Positions 13,555 to 15,169 of a DNA stretch of 15,169 nt are shown here, one piece after another; the stretch's first letter is position 1, and each line of letters opens with the position of its first letter. The stretch is taken from NCBI GenBank assembly GCA_016929795.1, contig JAFGIA010000184.1:1-15169 (forward strand), given 5' to 3'. The translations under genes were made by a program, and so were the position numbers. The notes beneath the pieces are model-generated. The model searched no databases and was not told the DNA's origin. It saw nothing but the letters and a program-made list of their open reading frames with translations. Source of the stretch: Anaerolineae bacterium. Its GTDB lineage: Bacteria; Chloroflexota; Anaerolineae; JAAYZQ01.

Positions 13555-14823
13555 CTACCGGTGCAGGTTGCGCGCCGCGATAAAGGCCAGGCCGTTCTCC
13601 GTCAGGGCGCGCGCCGTGCGGTTCACCGATTCGTGCTTGTCGAGATAGTTCTGCAGCAGATAGGCCCAGTGCTCCGATGCGATGATCTCGGACTTGTCAC
13701 GGAAATAGTCGAGGATGTCGGACGGGTGCTCGCGCGTCAGCTCGACGTCGATCGGGCCGCCCTCGTGCTTGGCCGAAATGTTGGCGACGTGGTCGGCGAG
13801 CTCGACCAGCTCGTCGGTGCGGTCGTAGGGCTGACGGACGATGCTCTTGTAGGTCTCGAGGATGTGGTGCTCAAAGCGGACGACGTCCTCCAGGCCCAGA
13901 TCGCGCCGGATCTCGGCCCCGATCTCGATCGTCTCGTTGTTGACCGAGTTGCTCCAGTTAAAGCCGATCAGCGACGTGGTGCCGTCGGGCCGCGAGAAAA
14001 GCCTGGCACCCAGCAGGGTCCAGAGCGCGGCAAAGGGGTTGTCATTGCCCATATACACCGAGATCTTGAACTCGATGTCGACGCCCAGCTTGTGCAGCAG
14101 ATAGCCGACGAGGACGGTGCCGGGGTTGACATTCAACACCTGCTGGATGCCATAGGTTGTATAGTAGTAGAGATACTCGTCGAGCCACTTGAGGGGATAG
14201 TCGTTGGGCTGGCCGACACCGCCGAAATAGCCCGTGATCGTCGCCGGTCCACCCAGGTGGACATTCGATCCATCCGTGCCCTTGGTGTCGAGCGTCTCGA
14301 CATAGCTGGCGCCGACGATCTGCATGGCGGCGGCGATGGCGAGGATGTCGCCGTTGTCGGCTTCTTGCTCTTTCATCTTGCGCACGCGGATGTAACGACC
14401 AGGCATCACCTCGCGGTGCTCGATGGCGTGCTGGGCCTGGGCGATCAGGTAGGGAAAGTATTGCAGGGCGCTGATCTCGAGGGTGACGGCAAAGGCGTCG
14501 TCAAATTCCATCTCGTCGGCGCGGTCGCCCAGCACCTGGCGCCGGTAATCGGCGATGGGGATGAACGCGCCCCTGTCACGCTGCTCAGTCAGCCAGTCGA
14601 GGTCGGCGCGGTAGGGCGAGCCGGTCTCTTTGAGCCGGGCGAGCAGGCTCGGAAGCCGGCGTGCCTCCTGCGCCTTGCGGTTGATCTCTTCGGGGGTGCC
14701 ATACCTGGATACGACTTCCAGGAATTGGTTCACCACGCGGGCGTTGGGATCGAGCAGCAAGGCGTTGATCTCGTCCAGCCGCTCCTGCGAAATGCGCAAG
14801 CGATCGCGGAGATCATTTTCCAT
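13555..14823 (-). CDS. Unrecognised 422-residue enzyme-like protein
   Basis: I do not recognise this protein. It is soluble, without signal peptide or membrane helices, and has blocks that look strongly conserved. Examples are Gly/Asp-rich KGTDGSNVHLGGPATITGYF (181-200), NVNPGTVLVGYLLHKLGVD (231-249), ISVYMGNDNPFAALW (254-268) and LIGFNWSNSVNNETIE (285-300). The alternating hydrophobic strands and helices in the middle suggest a TIM-barrel-like enzyme, perhaps ligand-binding at the DGSN and NWSNS loops; this is a guess from pattern. The N-terminal 100 residues are charged and helical. The ATG at 14823 has AAGGAGG 6 bases upstream; the frame is open to 15102 only because it crosses the tandem repeat. 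It leads the DapA-Fae operon, so it probably supplies or uses the aldolase substrate. Confidence 0.85.
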   Translation of the reverse strand: MENDLRDRLRISQERLDEINALLLDPNARVVNQFLEVVSRYGTPEEINRKAQEARRLPSLLARLKETGSPYRADLDWLTEQRDRGAFIPIADYRRQVLGDRADEMEFDDAFAVTLEISALQYFPYLIAQAQHAIEHREVMPGRYIRVRKMKEQEADNGDILAIAAAMQIVGASYVETLDTKGTDGSNVHLGGPATITGYFGGVGQPNDYPLKWLDEYLYYYTTYGIQQVLNVNPGTVLVGYLLHKLGVDIEFKISVYMGNDNPFAALWTLLGARLFSRPDGTTSLIGFNWSNSVNNETIEIGAEIRRDLGLEDVVRFEHHILETYKSIVRQPYDRTDELVELADHVANISAKHEGGPIDVELTREHPSDILDYFRDKSEIIASEHWAYLLQNYLDKHESVNRTARALTENGLAFIAARNLHR

Positions 14824-14866
14824 TTCTGCCTCCTTGTTCAGTAATTGATTGGGGCAACCTGGGGAT

Positions 14867-14895
14867 ATTCTAACACACGAGGGAACAGGGGACAA
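14867..14895 (-). promoter_or_regulatory. Candidate sigma70-type promoter of the DapA-Fae operon
   Basis: On the - strand TTGTCC (complement of 14890-14895) and TAGAAT (complement of 14867-14872) are separated by 17 bases. They match 4/6 and 5/6 of the -35 and -10 consensus. Transcription would start near 14860, giving a leader of about 37 bases that contains the strong AAGGAGG of the 422-residue protein gene. Confidence 0.5.
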
Positions 14896-14909
14896 GTGGC
14901 CAAGGGAGT

Positions 14910-14931
14910 GTGGTGCCATCACCGTGGTGCC
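14910..14931. promoter_or_regulatory. Paired direct repeat upstream of the operon promoter
   Basis: GTGGTGCC occurs at 14910-14917 and again at 14924-14931, a 14-base spacing, about 50-70 bases upstream of the predicted transcription start. The position suits an activator site. The element is short and could be chance. Confidence 0.25.
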
Positions 14932-14942
14932 GCACAGCCAGT

Positions 14943-15169
14943 CCATACGCATCAAGCTGGGCGGAAAAGCGCGTGCGCGCCGCAGGCCGCCGGGGCATGA
15001 ATGACCCCGGCTACAAAGCTTGCACCCCGTGAACGGGGTTCTGAGGCCATACGCATCAAGCTGGGCGGAAAAGGGCGTGCGTGCCGCAGACCGCCGGGGC
15101 ATGAATGACCCCGGCTACAAAGCTTGCACCCCGTGAACGGGGTTCTGAGCCCGATTCATCGGGCGGAAG
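14943..15169. repeat. 104-bp hairpin-bearing tandem repeat
   Basis: Two head-to-tail copies (14943-15046 and 15047-15150) differ at only three or four positions. A third, divergent copy appears to start at about 15151 and is cut by the window edge. Each copy contains a 6-bp stem CCGGGG/CCCCGG with a 9-base loop and a 7-bp stem ACCCCGT/ACGGGGT with a 2-base loop. After copy 2 the unit begins instead with CCCGAT/ATCGGG (15150-15163). No gene is credible in this stretch. The hairpin modules look like a mobile or expanding palindromic repeat family. Confidence 0.8.

Noticed and set aside
13561..14844. 427-codon open frame on the + strand opposite the 422-residue protein
   Set aside because: The - strand gene has an ideal Shine-Dalgarno, promoter and enzyme-like conserved blocks; the + frame product has repetitive Asp/Val/Gly composition typical of antisense frames.
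14824..15102. N-terminal extension of the 422-residue protein through the tandem repeat
   Set aside because: It would encode the repeat itself; AAGGAGG sits 6 bases before the ATG at 14823 and the promoter lies within the extension.
14943..15169. CRISPR array at the right edge
   Set aside because: The unit is 104 bp and nearly identical throughout, without short repeats alternating with unique spacers, and no cas gene is present.

Overview
The window is GC-rich, densely coded bacterial DNA with short intergenic gaps. The gene set (butyrate kinase, an LL-diaminopimelate-aminotransferase-like enzyme, HflX, a soluble RsbRD/GAF histidine kinase, a DUF433/DUF5615 toxin-antitoxin pair) and hairpin-rich dispersed repeats suggest a Chloroflexota (Anaerolineae-like) genome. 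That is an inference from gene content and style; no rRNA or other taxonomic marker is present.

The left part (1-9345) is all on the + strand. It holds the 3' part of an aldo/keto reductase, then a well-formed sigma70-type promoter driving butyrate kinase (buk). A receiver-only response regulator, a histidine kinase overlapping it by 4 bases, and a class I aminotransferase of the LL-DAP aminotransferase type follow. After a gap holding a REP-like dispersed repeat comes a tight three-gene unit: GTPase hflX, a membrane-anchored ten-repeat TPR protein and a 74-residue two-helix membrane protein.

The right part (9396-14823) is all on the - strand and converges on the left part at a small hairpin. 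In transcription order from a candidate promoter near 14.88 kb it reads: an unrecognised 422-residue enzyme-like protein; a DapA-type aldolase fused to a formaldehyde-activating-enzyme (Fae)-like domain; a DUF433 antitoxin and DUF5615 PIN-like toxin; a second DapA-Fae fusion; and, after a strong hairpin, a Nudix hydrolase. The right edge holds a 104-bp hairpin-bearing tandem repeat.

The most striking content is the pair of DapA-Fae fusions. Both keep the aldolase Schiff-base lysine and catalytic tyrosine but lack the arginine of true dihydrodipicolinate synthase, so they are probably other pyruvate-type aldolases. Their Fae domains have lost different, apparently complementary sets of Fae hallmark residues: one keeps the AHIDL histidine but not the GPxQ loop, the other the reverse. 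With the 422-residue protein upstream this looks like an undescribed aldolase/one-carbon module. A plausible but unproven idea is that an aldol cleavage releases formaldehyde, or that formaldehyde is a substrate, and the Fae-like domain handles or senses it.
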